A stretch of DNA of 64,000 bases from Yoonia maritima. GTDB lineage: Bacteria; Pseudomonadota; Alphaproteobacteria; Rhodobacterales; Rhodobacteraceae. Below the pieces are notes generated by a model. That model saw only the letters and a program-made list of their open reading frames with translations. It searched no databases and had not been told where the DNA came from. Location: positions 1 to 64,000 of the forward strand of contig NZ_PVTP01000005.1 of the NCBI RefSeq assembly GCF_003003285.1. The letters run 5' to 3'. This document shows positions 8,869 through 17,138 of the stretch, in pieces. Within the stretch, counting starts at the first letter, position 1; every line of letters starts with the position of its first letter. The position numbers were made by a program, and so were the translations under genes.

Positions 8869-9243
8869 TCAGGAGCTGGCTTCGGATAGCCATCCTTCGG
8901 CGTCATCAATTTGAGCCAGTTCAAAGCTTTTTATCTTGAGCCCAGGAATAAGCGCGCCTTCGACTTCAGCTGCAGTTCGCAACCACCCAGCATCGCTTAG
9001 CACGGCGCATTTATCGAACTTACCTAGCAATCCAAACAGTTTTGGCAACCGCGCGAATTCCACCCCGATTGCACCAAGCGTCGGCAGCGAAAAATCCGTG
9101 ATGGTATACAGCATTTTGCCATCGGATATACCTTCGGACTTTGCAATGAGGTCATCCAGCGCCATGCGCATGGTATCAGCATCAATCCCACCGTGCAGTT
9201 CGATATCAAGACGATTGGCCTTCGGGCTCGTGATCTTAAGCAT
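8869..9243 (-). CDS. SpoIIAA-like (STAS-type) protein
   Basis: Small cytosolic protein of 124 residues that looks like the SpoIIAA-like/DUF3478 group: a short beta-rich start (LDIELHGGIDADTM), a middle helix and the LYTITDFSLPTLGAIGVEF region, with alternating helices to the end. The start ATG at 9243 has a strong AAAGGAG site nine bases upstream; a longer frame exists but lacks a site. Members often accompany stress genes; here it is next to clpB. Function unknown. Confidence 0.75.
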   Translation of the reverse strand: MLKITSPKANRLDIELHGGIDADTMRMALDDLIAKSEGISDGKMLYTITDFSLPTLGAIGVEFARLPKLFGLLGKFDKCAVLSDAGWLRTAAEVEGALIPGLKIKSFELAQIDDAEGWLSEASS

Positions 9244-9356
9244 GATAAAATCTCCTTTTATGCGGCTATACTGACACACAGGTCGCAGACTTTCGTTGAT
9301 TTCGATCAACGCGAAAGCCGACCCTCCCATGGTAAAATCAACCGCACACATTCCAC

Positions 9357-9381
9357 AAAAAAGGGCGCCCGGAGGCGCCCA
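9357..9381 (-). terminator. rho-independent terminator after clpB
   Basis: On the minus strand GGGCGCC and GGCGCCC form a 7-bp stem around a short TCCG loop, followed by six T. It begins right after the clpB stop. Confidence 0.85.
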
Positions 9382-9387
9382 ATTTCT

Positions 9388-12000
9388 TTAGTGTACGACC
9401 GCATCTTTGGGCGGTTGTCGTTTACTTGATGACACCCGGTCACCCACCAACAACCCGTCCGCGCCAGCGCTTACGCTGATCGCATCACCGTCCATGACAT
9501 CGCCAGCCAAGATCATTTCGGCCAACTGGTCTTGCAACGCACGTTGGATCACCCGCTTAAGCGGACGCGCACCGAACACCGGATCGTAGCCTTCGTCGGC
9601 CAACCACTTCAGTGCGGCATCATCCAGATCCAGCGTGATGTTCCGCCCGGCCAAACGTTTGGCAAGCAGACCCAACTGGATCGAAACGATCCCGGCCATG
9701 TCTTCGCGTGCAAGCCGATCAAAAATGATCGTCTCATCCAGACGGTTCAAGAACTCTGGACGGAAGTGCGCACGTACCGCATCCATCACATCGCGCTTGG
9801 CGTCGCTTGCATCTGCACCATCTGGCAGCTGACTTAGGGATTGCGCCCCAAGGTTCGACGTTAGGATGATCAGCGTTTGCTTGAAATCAACGGTCCGGCC
9901 CTGACCATCGGTCAGAACACCATCATCAAGCACCTGCAAAAGCACGTTGAACACATCAGGGTGCGCCTTTTCGACTTCATCAAACAGGATCACCTGATAA
10001 GGGCGACGGCGTACAGCCTCGGTCAACACGCCACCTTCGTCATAGCCAACATAACCCGGAGGCGCACCGATCAGACGTGATACAGCGTGTTTCTCCATGA
10101 ACTCGGACATGTCGATACGAACCATCGCGTGTTCATCGTCGAACAGATACTCAGCCACCGCTTTAGTCAGCTCTGTTTTACCAACACCGGTTGGCCCAAG
10201 GAACAAGAACGATCCAAGCGGACGGTTCTCATCATTCAGACCGGCGCGCGCACGGCGCACGGCGTTGGCCACCGCAGTTACAGCAGACCGCTGGCCAATG
10301 ACGCGTTTGCCTAGTTCGTCTTCCATACGCAGTAGCTTGTCACGCTCTCCCTCCAGCATCTTGCTGGTCGGGATACCTGTCCAACGCTCAACGACTTCGG
10401 CGATCTGTTCAGGACGAACCGCCTCTTCGACCATAAGGTCTTCGTTTTCCTCTGCGTCTGAAAGCTTACGCTCAAGATCAGGGATCACGCCGTAAGACAG
10501 TTCACCGGCTTTCGCGAGGTTACCTTCGCGTTTCGCGATATCCAGCTCCGCCCGCGCACGATCAAGATGTTCTTTGACCTCGCGTGTGCCTTCCAGCTTG
10601 TCGCGCTCGGCCTGCCATTTCACGGTCATTTCTGACGCGCGATCTTGGAGGTCAGCTAGTTCCTTTTCCAGTTTCTCAAGCCGATCAACCGATGCTTTGT
10701 CGTCTTCTTTCTTCAGCGCCTCAGCTTCGATCTGAAGCTGGAGAATCTGACGATCCAACGCGTCCAGTTCTTCTGGCTTACTGTCGACTTGCATACGCAA
10801 ACGCGACGCTGCTTCGTCCATCAGGTCGATGGCTTTGTCTGGCAGAAAACGGTCTGTAATATAGCGATGCGACAAGGTTGCAGCGGCCACAAGCGCGGCA
10901 TCCGCGATACGTACACCGTGGTGCAATTCGTATTTTTCCTTAATCCCGCGCAAAATGCTGACAGTATCGGAAACGGTTGGTTCTTCGACCATCAACGGCT
11001 GAAAACGACGGGCTAGGGCTGCGTCTTTTTCTACATACTTGCGGTATTCGTCCAAAGTGGTCGCACCGATACAGTGCAATTCACCACGCGCAAGCGCAGG
11101 TTTGATCAGGTTGGCCGCATCCATAGCGCCATCGGACTTACCGGCACCAACAAGCGTGTGCATCTCGTCGATGAAGAGGATGATTTCACCGGCAGCGGTT
11201 TCGATTTCTTTCAAAACAGCTTTCAGGCGTTCTTCGAACTCACCACGATATTTCGCGCCAGCAATCAGCGCCCCCATATCCAGCGCCATCAGTTTCTTGT
11301 TGCGCAGGCTTTCTGGAACATCGCCGTCGATGATCCGCAAGGCTAGCCCCTCGGCGATCGCTGTTTTACCAACGCCGGGTTCACCGATCAGAACCGGGTT
11401 ATTCTTGGTCCGGCGTGACAAGACCTGCATTGCACGACGAATTTCTTCGTCGCGGCCAATGATAGGGTCGATTTTACCTTGCTCGGCGGCCTCGGTCAGA
11501 TCGCGAGCGTATTTGGCGAGCGCTTCGAAACTGTCTTCGGCGCTTGCGCTGTCCGCAGTACGACCTTTGCGAATGTCATTAATCGCAGCGTTCAGGTTCA
11601 TTGCGGTCACACCACCAGCATCCAATGCGTCCTTCGCTTTGGATTTGATCACGGCAAGCGCGGTCAACAGGCGTTCAACCGGCACAAAGCTATCGCCAGC
11701 TTTCTTGGCGATTTTTTCGGCCTCATCGACGACTTTGGCGGTGTTGTTGTCAAGATAGACTTGGCCCGCGTCCCCAGTAACCTGCGGAATTTTCGCGACA
11801 CTTGCGTTCACGACGCTGCGCACCGTCGCGACATCACCGCCCGAACGGGTGATAAGGTTGGCGGCTAGGCCTTCCTCATCGTCCATCAATGCTTTTAATA
11901 GATGTTCTGGCGCAAGACGCTGATGGTTCTCACGCATTGCGATCGTTTGTGCGGCTTGAATAAAGCCGCGCGACCGCTCTGTGAACTTATCTAAGTTCAT
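9388..12000 (-). CDS. clpB: ClpB, ATP-dependent disaggregase chaperone
   Basis: Hsp100 chaperone that pulls polypeptides out of aggregates together with DnaK. At 870 residues it is full length. It contains two N-terminal Clp repeats (1-145), NBD1 with Walker [10 protein letters not shown] near 208, a coiled-coil middle domain (about 410-525, rich in Glu/Lys/Leu), and NBD2 with GPTGVGKTE near 608 followed by [12 protein letters not shown]. The C-terminal tail is rich in Lys/Ser and slightly unusual. A heat-shock-type promoter lies about 80-110 bases upstream and a terminator directly follows. Confidence 0.97.
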   Translation of the reverse strand: MNLDKFTERSRGFIQAAQTIAMRENHQRLAPEHLLKALMDDEEGLAANLITRSGGDVATVRSVVNASVAKIPQVTGDAGQVYLDNNTAKVVDEAEKIAKKAGDSFVPVERLLTALAVIKSKAKDALDAGGVTAMNLNAAINDIRKGRTADSASAEDSFEALAKYARDLTEAAEQGKIDPIIGRDEEIRRAMQVLSRRTKNNPVLIGEPGVGKTAIAEGLALRIIDGDVPESLRNKKLMALDMGALIAGAKYRGEFEERLKAVLKEIETAAGEIILFIDEMHTLVGAGKSDGAMDAANLIKPALARGELHCIGATTLDEYRKYVEKDAALARRFQPLMVEEPTVSDTVSILRGIKEKYELHHGVRIADAALVAAATLSHRYITDRFLPDKAIDLMDEAASRLRMQVDSKPEELDALDRQILQLQIEAEALKKEDDKASVDRLEKLEKELADLQDRASEMTVKWQAERDKLEGTREVKEHLDRARAELDIAKREGNLAKAGELSYGVIPDLERKLSDAEENEDLMVEEAVRPEQIAEVVERWTGIPTSKMLEGERDKLLRMEDELGKRVIGQRSAVTAVANAVRRARAGLNDENRPLGSFLFLGPTGVGKTELTKAVAEYLFDDEHAMVRIDMSEFMEKHAVSRLIGAPPGYVGYDEGGVLTEAVRRRPYQVILFDEVEKAHPDVFNVLLQVLDDGVLTDGQGRTVDFKQTLIILTSNLGAQSLSQLPDGADASDAKRDVMDAVRAHFRPEFLNRLDETIIFDRLAREDMAGIVSIQLGLLAKRLAGRNITLDLDDAALKWLADEGYDPVFGARPLKRVIQRALQDQLAEMILAGDVMDGDAISVSAGADGLLVGDRVSSSKRQPPKDAVVH

Positions 12001-12076
12001 GAGTTCTCTCCTTTGTTAAGCGCCCAGTCGTTCGGATGCCCACCATTGCGGCACACCCCTTATTGGGCCTCTATCC

Positions 12077-12107
12077 ATAGATGGTAAGCCAGACCACATT
12101 CCGCAAG
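12077..12107 (-). promoter_or_regulatory. RpoH-type heat-shock promoter of clpB
   Basis: On the minus strand CTTGCG is followed after 15 bases by TACCATCTA, close to the sigma-32 pattern CTTGAA..CCCATNT with the tolerance seen in alphaproteobacteria. Position and target gene fit. Confidence 0.6.
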
Positions 12108-12140
12108 GTCACAGCGGGCAATGTTATACCTGCAAGGCGT

Positions 12141-12149
12141 TTATCCACA
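12141..12149 (+). other. isolated perfect DnaA box
   Basis: TTATCCACA, identical to the strong consensus DnaA box, lies in the clpB upstream region. I see no second perfect box nearby, so this is more likely a titration or regulatory site than an origin. Confidence 0.4.
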
Positions 12150-12224
12150 ATTTTTCCCCGTTGATGAACAAAAACCGCAAGCTATTTCAAATTATAGTTT
12201 TGAATAATTATCGAGTACTTTCTC

Positions 12225-12491
12225 ATGGACGTATTGCACAGCCACATTGTCAAAGTGTCCGCGCGCCAAACGGGCATCGTGGAGGCGCATATGCACTTGA
12301 TCATCCGCGTCAGCCCTACCTGTGAGCCAAGCGGACAAAGTGTGATCGTCATGGTGCAAGAAGGTCCACCCAACCTGAAACAAAGGATCCATCAAGAGGC
12401 AGCGCTGATGGCTGCAAAGCTAACGCGGTTCGAACATCTATACCGACAAGCAGTGTCGCCCAACTGTTCAGACGGGGAAGCCGAAGAATAA
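12225..12491 (+). CDS. possible small hypothetical protein
   Basis: The frame encodes 88 residues starting MDVLHSHIVKVSARQ, with a plausible alternating hydrophobic first half (VEAHMHLIIRVSP, VIVMVQEGPP) and a charged helical second half (LKQRIHQEAALMAAKLTRFEHLYRQA). The residue pattern looks selected rather than random, but there is no clear ribosome-binding site and I know no family. It is followed by another small frame in the same direction. A minus-strand frame over the same bases looks less protein-like. Confidence 0.45.
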   Translation: MDVLHSHIVKVSARQTGIVEAHMHLIIRVSPTCEPSGQSVIVMVQEGPPNLKQRIHQEAALMAAKLTRFEHLYRQAVSPNCSDGEAEE

Positions 12492-12533
12492 GTTCCCCGT
12501 TTCTTGATACCAAAGTCCACCTAAATACGACTC

Positions 12534-12683
12534 ATGAAAACGACACCAAATAAAAAGAAACAATTCGACAATACTATATATAACTACCCGCTGTTTCCTC
12601 TGACACCTGCAGCCGTGCGCCGTTTACGCGATCACGACACCAAAGCAGACAAGTCAGGGTCGGCAGGCCCAAAAGACGATTAA
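12534..12683 (+). CDS. possible 49-residue basic protein
   Basis: ATG at 12534 to TAA at 12681. The product is Lys-rich at the start (MKTTPNKKKQFDNTIYNYP) and then has LFPLTPAAVRRLRDHD before a charged Ser/Gly tail. The amphipathic centre and clean length suggest a real small protein, and a terminator follows about 50 bases later. No strong ribosome-binding site is seen, and the function is unknown. Confidence 0.45.
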   Translation: MKTTPNKKKQFDNTIYNYPLFPLTPAAVRRLRDHDTKADKSGSAGPKDD

Positions 12684-12735
12684 CACCACTCACATAGAAT
12701 TCCTGCGCTGTCTTCCCCCAGATCCGCAGGACTAT

Positions 12736-12776
12736 AAAGGCGTAGCTCTTTTCCCGAGGCTACGCCTTTTCTTTTG
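12736..12776 (+). terminator. rho-independent terminator between small protein and pyrF
   Basis: AAAGGCGTAGC and GCTACGCCTTT form an 11-bp stem with a 12-base loop, followed by TTTTCTTTT. It would end the transcript of the small plus-strand genes before pyrF. Confidence 0.85.
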
Positions 12777-12846
12777 CCCAGTGCCGATTGCGCCAAACTC
12801 TTACAAGATGTAGACCGCGCAAAACCAAGCTGCAAAGGAAACGACT

Positions 12847-13563
12847 ATGTCTGATGATCGCCTAATCGTCGCAATGGATGTCCCTAACGTCATTGCAGGC
12901 ATGGACCTTGCAGAAAAGCTGGGCGACAGCGTGAGCTTTTACAAAATTGGGCTCGGGATGCTGACGGGCGGCGGGCTCGCGCTTGCGAATGAATTAAAGC
13001 AAGAATTCGGTAAGCGTATTTTTCTTGATATGAAATTTTTTGACATTGGCGCGACCGTCGAAGCGGCCGTACGTGGCGTTGCCCAATACGACCTTGATTT
13101 TTTGACAGTCCACGGTGACCCGCATGTTGTACGCGCTGCGCGCGCAGGTGCCGGCGGTTCCGACATGAAAATCCTCGCTGTCACTATTCTCACATCACTT
13201 GACCGCGATGATTTGGACGCTTCCTGCATCAAAACGGGCGACATTACTGATCTGGTCCAAGAACGCGCTGGCATTGCCCTATCCAACGGCGCTGACGGCG
13301 TTATTGCTTCACCTCAAGAGGCATCTCTCATTCGTGCCCTGCCCGAGGCGGATGGCAAATTGATCGTTACCCCCGGCGTACGTCCAGCAGGTGCTGATTT
13401 GGGTGATCAGAAACGTGTCATGACGCCAGCACAGGCCATTGCAAATGGTGCCGATCATGTCGTCGTTGGACGGCCAATCTGGCAGGCAGAAAACCCCGCA
13501 CAAGCCGCAAAAGAAATCGTTGCTGAAATGAATTCTCCGCAAGCGAAACGCGCCAACAACTAA
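12847..13563 (+). CDS. pyrF: PyrF, orotidine 5'-phosphate decarboxylase
   Basis: PyrF catalyses the last step of UMP synthesis. It is a TIM barrel of 238 residues. The family catalytic tetrad region is visible as LDMKFFDIGATV (about 57-68: Asp-Lys-Asp in the D.K..D pattern), the first strand LIVAMD is near residue 6, the phosphate-binding VTPGVRP is near 177, and GADHVVVGRPI is near 198. AAGGAAA lies upstream of the ATG. It stands alone, after a terminator and followed by a small gene. Confidence 0.96.
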   Translation: MSDDRLIVAMDVPNVIAGMDLAEKLGDSVSFYKIGLGMLTGGGLALANELKQEFGKRIFLDMKFFDIGATVEAAVRGVAQYDLDFLTVHGDPHVVRAARAGAGGSDMKILAVTILTSLDRDDLDASCIKTGDITDLVQERAGIALSNGADGVIASPQEASLIRALPEADGKLIVTPGVRPAGADLGDQKRVMTPAQAIANGADHVVVGRPIWQAENPAQAAKEIVAEMNSPQAKRANN

Positions 13564-13637
13564 AAATTCCGGTATTTTGGGGAACCAATTAGTGTTTCGC
13601 GCATTTCTTAATTGAAACAAGCGAACGAGGTTGCCCA

Positions 13638-13817
13638 ATGAATATCAAAAACTTGCGCTATTCTGCGAAAGAACAGGCCTTCATGGCATCTGTAGATATT
13701 GAGCGCTTTGGCCGCACATTCCGGTACCCGTGTGCCGTCCATGGTCCGCAAAGCATGGACCCAGCAGCAGTGGTTGACCGGTTGCGCCACAAAGCGCTGC
13801 AAATGTCCGACACCTAA
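13638..13817 (+). CDS. small conserved-looking protein of unknown function
   Basis: The product is 59 residues beginning MNIKNLRYSAKEQAF, with ERFGRTFRYPCAVHG in the centre and a helical tail with VVDRLRHKAL. One Cys and several aromatic residues suggest a small folded domain. An AGG-rich site (CGAGGTT) lies about 12 bases before the ATG. It is followed by a terminator hairpin. Not recognised. Confidence 0.6.
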   Translation: MNIKNLRYSAKEQAFMASVDIERFGRTFRYPCAVHGPQSMDPAAVVDRLRHKALQMSDT

Positions 13818-13890
13818 AATCTAACTCCCTCTGATCAAAGCGACGGCGCCTGTCCTGTCCCCAAGACGCTGAAACCTGCTTGATCATAAC

Positions 13891-13923
13891 TGGCCCGGCA
13901 CATTGCGCGCCGGGCCATTTTTT
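13891..13923 (+). terminator. rho-independent terminator
   Basis: TGGCCCGGC pairs with GCCGGGCCA around a nine-base loop, followed by six T. It ends the small-gene transcript and abuts the stop of the convergent NfeD gene. Confidence 0.85.
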
Positions 13924-14195
13924 CAATCGTTGATATCCGTATCCCAGATTTTCACCTGACCGGTACGCAGACCAAACACCTTGCGCATTACCAGATATGA
14001 AGCCAACGAAAGTACGGCAAAGATGACGAGCGTCAGGGCGAACCCTTTGGCAGATATCCCGATGAGGATAAGTAACCCCATCACTGCAGCGCCCATAGCA
14101 AACCCAAGAAAGATATAACCGGGTACAAGTACCTCAAGCGTGGCTAGGACGACTGCAGCAGACATCCAAACCCACCATTGTGTCCAAAGCGGCAT
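13923..14195 (-). CDS. short NfeD-like membrane protein
   Basis: A 90-residue protein with three hydrophobic segments (about 8-30, 33-50, 52-70) and a short charged tail (VFGLRTGQVKIWDTDIND). It lies one base downstream of a band-7/SPFH gene, the standard arrangement of NfeD partners, which are thought to anchor or organise SPFH membrane microdomains. It lacks the soluble OB-fold and protease parts of long NfeD, as expected of the short class. Confidence 0.85.
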   Translation of the reverse strand: MPLWTQWWVWMSAAVVLATLEVLVPGYIFLGFAMGAAVMGLLILIGISAKGFALTLVIFAVLSLASYLVMRKVFGLRTGQVKIWDTDIND

Positions 14196-14196
14196 A

Positions 14197-15087
14197 TTAA
14201 CGTCCTTTCAACATTTTGAAGGCATCGCCAAACGCCTCGACAGCGTTCGCAGGTAGGACGATTGTTTGGTTGCCTTGTTTCGATGCAACGGCTTGGAATG
14301 CCTCAACCTGTTTTAGCGCAACTTGGTACTGCGCGGCCTCTAGACCGTTTTCAGCGATCGCAACGGCAACAACTTGGGTCGCATATGCTTCAGCGTCGGC
14401 ACGTACACGGCGGGCTTCTGCTTCTTGCTTCGCAGCGTATAGCTCACCTTCGGCCTGAAGTTCCACGGCACGTTTGGTACCTTCGGCCTCGGTCACTTGC
14501 GCGCGGCGTGCACGTTCAGCGTTCAGCTGCTGCAACATCGCCGCACGGGTCGCGGCATCAAGGTTCACGTCAAGAATTTCGGCACGGGTCACTTCGATGC
14601 CCCAGTCATCAACTTGCTGGGCAACCTGTTCGCGCACAGCATCAATAAGCGTCGCGCGGTTTGCCTGCACTTGGTCCAATTCCATCCGGCCAATTTCCGA
14701 ACGCACGATACCAGCAACGGTCGTCGAAATCGCACCATCAACATCGCGGATACGGTAAACGGTCTTTTCTGGTTCAATAATGCGGTAAAACACCGATGTT
14801 TCGACCTGCACTAGCACGTTGTCCGACGTAATTGCGTCTTGGGTCATAGCTGGCAGCTGGCGTTCAAGAATCGAAACCTTATGACGAACGCGATCCAGAA
14901 ACGGCACGATAAAGTTGATGCCAGGCCCAAGCACGGACCGCAGACGGCCAAGACGTTCAACAACGAATTTTTGCGACTGCGGTACGATCCGCACGCCTGC
15001 CAAAATGCAGACGATGATGAACACTGCTAATAGCAGGAACAGCACGTTCTGACCGATAAATTCGGCTATTAAATCTTCACTTTGCAT
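14197..15087 (-). CDS. SPFH/band-7 domain protein (QmcA/paraslipin type)
   Basis: 296 residues. One N-terminal transmembrane segment (about 12-33) is followed by the SPFH domain starting VPQSQKFVVERLGRL, with PGINFIVPFLDRV and QVETSVFYRI. A long Ala/Glu/Arg-rich coiled coil (about 190-250) and a short tail follow. Such proteins form oligomeric rings in membrane microdomains and affect protease and envelope quality control. It is co-transcribed with the small NfeD-like gene. Confidence 0.92.
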   Translation of the reverse strand: MQSEDLIAEFIGQNVLFLLLAVFIIVCILAGVRIVPQSQKFVVERLGRLRSVLGPGINFIVPFLDRVRHKVSILERQLPAMTQDAITSDNVLVQVETSVFYRIIEPEKTVYRIRDVDGAISTTVAGIVRSEIGRMELDQVQANRATLIDAVREQVAQQVDDWGIEVTRAEILDVNLDAATRAAMLQQLNAERARRAQVTEAEGTKRAVELQAEGELYAAKQEAEARRVRADAEAYATQVVAVAIAENGLEAAQYQVALKQVEAFQAVASKQGNQTIVLPANAVEAFGDAFKMLKGR

Positions 15088-15129
15088 ATGATCTATCCCT
15101 CTTTGTTATGAAGGATAGATAGTTATGCA

Positions 15130-16380
15130 TTAGGCCGATTTCAATGTATGCTGTTGTATACCGTGAGAATTTTTCGCACGCATACGTTGTTCCACTGCGT
15201 CTCCCAACAAATCCGCAGTCGCTGCTGACAAAGTCCAACCGAGGTGCCCGTGGCCTGTGTTATAAAAGACACGCGCGTGACGGCCGTTTCCAACCCGTGG
15301 CATCATGTTTGGCATCATCGGACGCAAGCCAGCCCAAGGAACGCAGCTTTCTGTGCTGACCTTTGGAAAGTGGGATTCGCACCAATCAACAAGCGGCTTT
15401 ACACGGTCCGCACGGATGTCCCGGTTAATACCGTTAAACTCTGCAGTGCCGGCAATCCGGAACCGATCGCGACCTAAACGAGACGTCACAATCTTGGCCT
15501 TATCATCAAGCAGTGAAACAGTTGGCGCACCATTCTGCGACGCTTCATCACGCAGGTTCACAGTGATCGAATAACCTTTGACCGGATAGATGTTCACCCG
15601 GTCGCCCAGCATCTTTGCAAACTGACGCGACGCGACACCGGCGGATACCACAATACCATCAAACCGGGCTTCGGTTGATGTCCGCACAGTGACACCGTCA
15701 TCGTCCGCTGACACCTGCTGAACATCCTCACCCAGCGCGAACTTCACGCCCTGTGTCTGCAGCCATTCGGCCAAACCAACGGTGAACTTGTGAATGTCGC
15801 CAGTGCTATCGCTTTCGGTCCAGAAACCGCCCAAGATGTCGCCGCGTAGGTTTGGCTCTTTCGCGAATACCTCATCGACGGTCAGCTCGCGGCGGTCCAA
15901 TCCGCCTTGGCCCAACAGATCATTCACGCGGCGGGCGTGATCCAGATCCTGTTGGCTTTGATAGAAATGCAAAATACCCGCTGGTGTGAAATCAAAGTCG
16001 ATCCCGGCCACCTCCGCCATTTCGGCCAGACCAGCACGGGCCGTGACAGCCAAACGGGCGGTTTCAATAGTGTTTGCCTTGTAACGGGGGATATTCGCCA
16101 AAAACTCGGCCATCCAGCTGGCCTTGTGCCATGTCGGGCGCGGGTTCACGGAAAGCGGCGCATCGCCTTGCAGCATCCACTTGATCCCTTTTAGGACCGT
16201 AGACCACTGGTTCCAGACTTCAGCATTCGACGCGCTTAACTGGCCACCGTTTGCGAAACTAGTCTCCATCGCGGCATACCGATGGCGATCAAAAACCGTC
16301 ACGTCAAATCCGCGTTTCATCAATGAATAAGCAGTGGTTACACCGGTAATCCCGGCACCCAGAACAGCAATCGAAGGCAA
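15130..16380 (-). CDS. dadA: FAD-dependent D-amino acid dehydrogenase, glycine-riboswitch controlled
   Basis: 416-residue DAO-family flavoenzyme. The Rossmann motif IAVLGAGITGVTTAYSL opens the protein, the DadA-like FANGGQLSASNAEVWNQW follows, and the C-terminal FAD part GHGHLGWTLS is near 390. Family reaction: oxidation of D-amino acids with electrons to the quinone pool. The tandem glycine riboswitch directly upstream suggests that glycine (or glycine-derived substrate) overload is its trigger, so glycine oxidation is possible. I use the TTG at 16380, since GGAGAG stands five bases upstream and the conserved Rossmann strand starts two codons later. A longer frame would translate the riboswitch. 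Confidence 0.9.
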   Translation of the reverse strand: MPSIAVLGAGITGVTTAYSLMKRGFDVTVFDRHRYAAMETSFANGGQLSASNAEVWNQWSTVLKGIKWMLQGDAPLSVNPRPTWHKASWMAEFLANIPRYKANTIETARLAVTARAGLAEMAEVAGIDFDFTPAGILHFYQSQQDLDHARRVNDLLGQGGLDRRELTVDEVFAKEPNLRGDILGGFWTESDSTGDIHKFTVGLAEWLQTQGVKFALGEDVQQVSADDDGVTVRTSTEARFDGIVVSAGVASRQFAKMLGDRVNIYPVKGYSITVNLRDEASQNGAPTVSLLDDKAKIVTSRLGRDRFRIAGTAEFNGINRDIRADRVKPLVDWCESHFPKVSTESCVPWAGLRPMMPNMMPRVGNGRHARVFYNTGHGHLGWTLSAATADLLGDAVEQRMRAKNSHGIQQHTLKSA

Positions 16381-16414
16381 GGCATCTCTCCGCCAATGGC
16401 GCTTTCGCGCGTCG

Positions 16415-16580
16415 CCCCCACCGTCACTGGGCCTGAGAGATTCACCGCATCGCGGCTTGCTCCTTCGGCGGGCATCGCTGCCACTCTCCGGTGTATTGCA
16501 CCCCAACCGGTCCCTGCTGCCTGAGAGTTACCGGGGCGGTTGCTCCTTCGGCGACGGACCGAACCGTTCTCTCCCGGTCG
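16415..16580 (-). promoter_or_regulatory. tandem glycine riboswitch upstream of dadA
   Basis: On the minus strand two glycine aptamers follow each other. The first has GGGAGAGAACGG, CGCCGAAGGAGCAA and CTCTCAGGCA. The second has CCGGAGAGTGG, CGCCGAAGGAGCAA and ATCTCTCAGGCCC. The short linker between them is typical of the cooperative tandem type. A GCGC-GAAA-GCGC hairpin and the ribosome-binding site GGAGAG follow before the TTG start. Confidence 0.93.
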
Positions 16581-16675
16581 GCGTGTTTCCTATAAGAAAC
16601 TCATAGAGCAAAAAAGAAATATAGCAATCAAATTTCCTACATAATGATTATGTTGATCTTAGAAAAAACCGAACA

Positions 16676-17113
16676 TTAATCCGGCAAACCACCAGTTTCC
16701 TTCTCCCAAAGCGCTAATCGTGCCCCAAAAGACGGCACACGGTTCGGCAATGCAATGAAACTAGGCAGATCAAACAAGGCCCAACGCTGCCCCTCATCAC
16801 CGAATTTAACCTGCGTGACAGTATCGGCCGGTAATTGCGCGACAAAGAACCCGACCCAAGCATCGGGTTTATAATTCGCAGCAAAATTTGATTCCCACAA
16901 AACCGCATCCGAAGGCACAGACAGTCCCAGTTCCTCGTTCAACTCTCGGGTCATCGTTTCAAACGGTGTCTCATCGCCCTCGCGTCCGCCACCGGGGAGG
17001 TCCCACAAATTCGGATAGGTGATGTGATCAAAATCATCGCGCAGGATGCTAATCAGCTTATCCCCTAAAAACAGCGCAACCTTTGCACCATCATGTTGCC
17101 CTGTTGTTCTCAT
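16676..17113 (-). CDS. Nudix hydrolase
   Basis: 145 residues with a complete Nudix box near 41-63: GGGREGDETPFETMTREL followed by NEELGL, matching G-x5-E-x7-REUxEExGU. The opening strand KVALFLGDKLISILRDD is typical. Substrate not predictable; members clean up oxidised or excess nucleoside diphosphate derivatives. Its neighbour dinB, divergent with 25 bases between the starts, hints at a shared promoter region and perhaps a nucleotide-pool role. Confidence 0.92.
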   Translation of the reverse strand: MRTTGQHDGAKVALFLGDKLISILRDDFDHITYPNLWDLPGGGREGDETPFETMTRELNEELGLSVPSDAVLWESNFAANYKPDAWVGFFVAQLPADTVTQVKFGDEGQRWALFDLPSFIALPNRVPSFGARLALWEKETGGLPD

Positions 17114-17138
17114 CCGTGCGCCCCTTTAGAATGCGGCC

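Noticed and set aside
10087-10495. Several plus-strand frames within clpB NBD2
   Set aside because: All are shadows of the clpB reading frame.
11039-11758. 239-codon plus-strand frame inside clpB
   Set aside because: Antisense shadow of a conserved gene, with low-complexity Ser/Arg/Ala translation.
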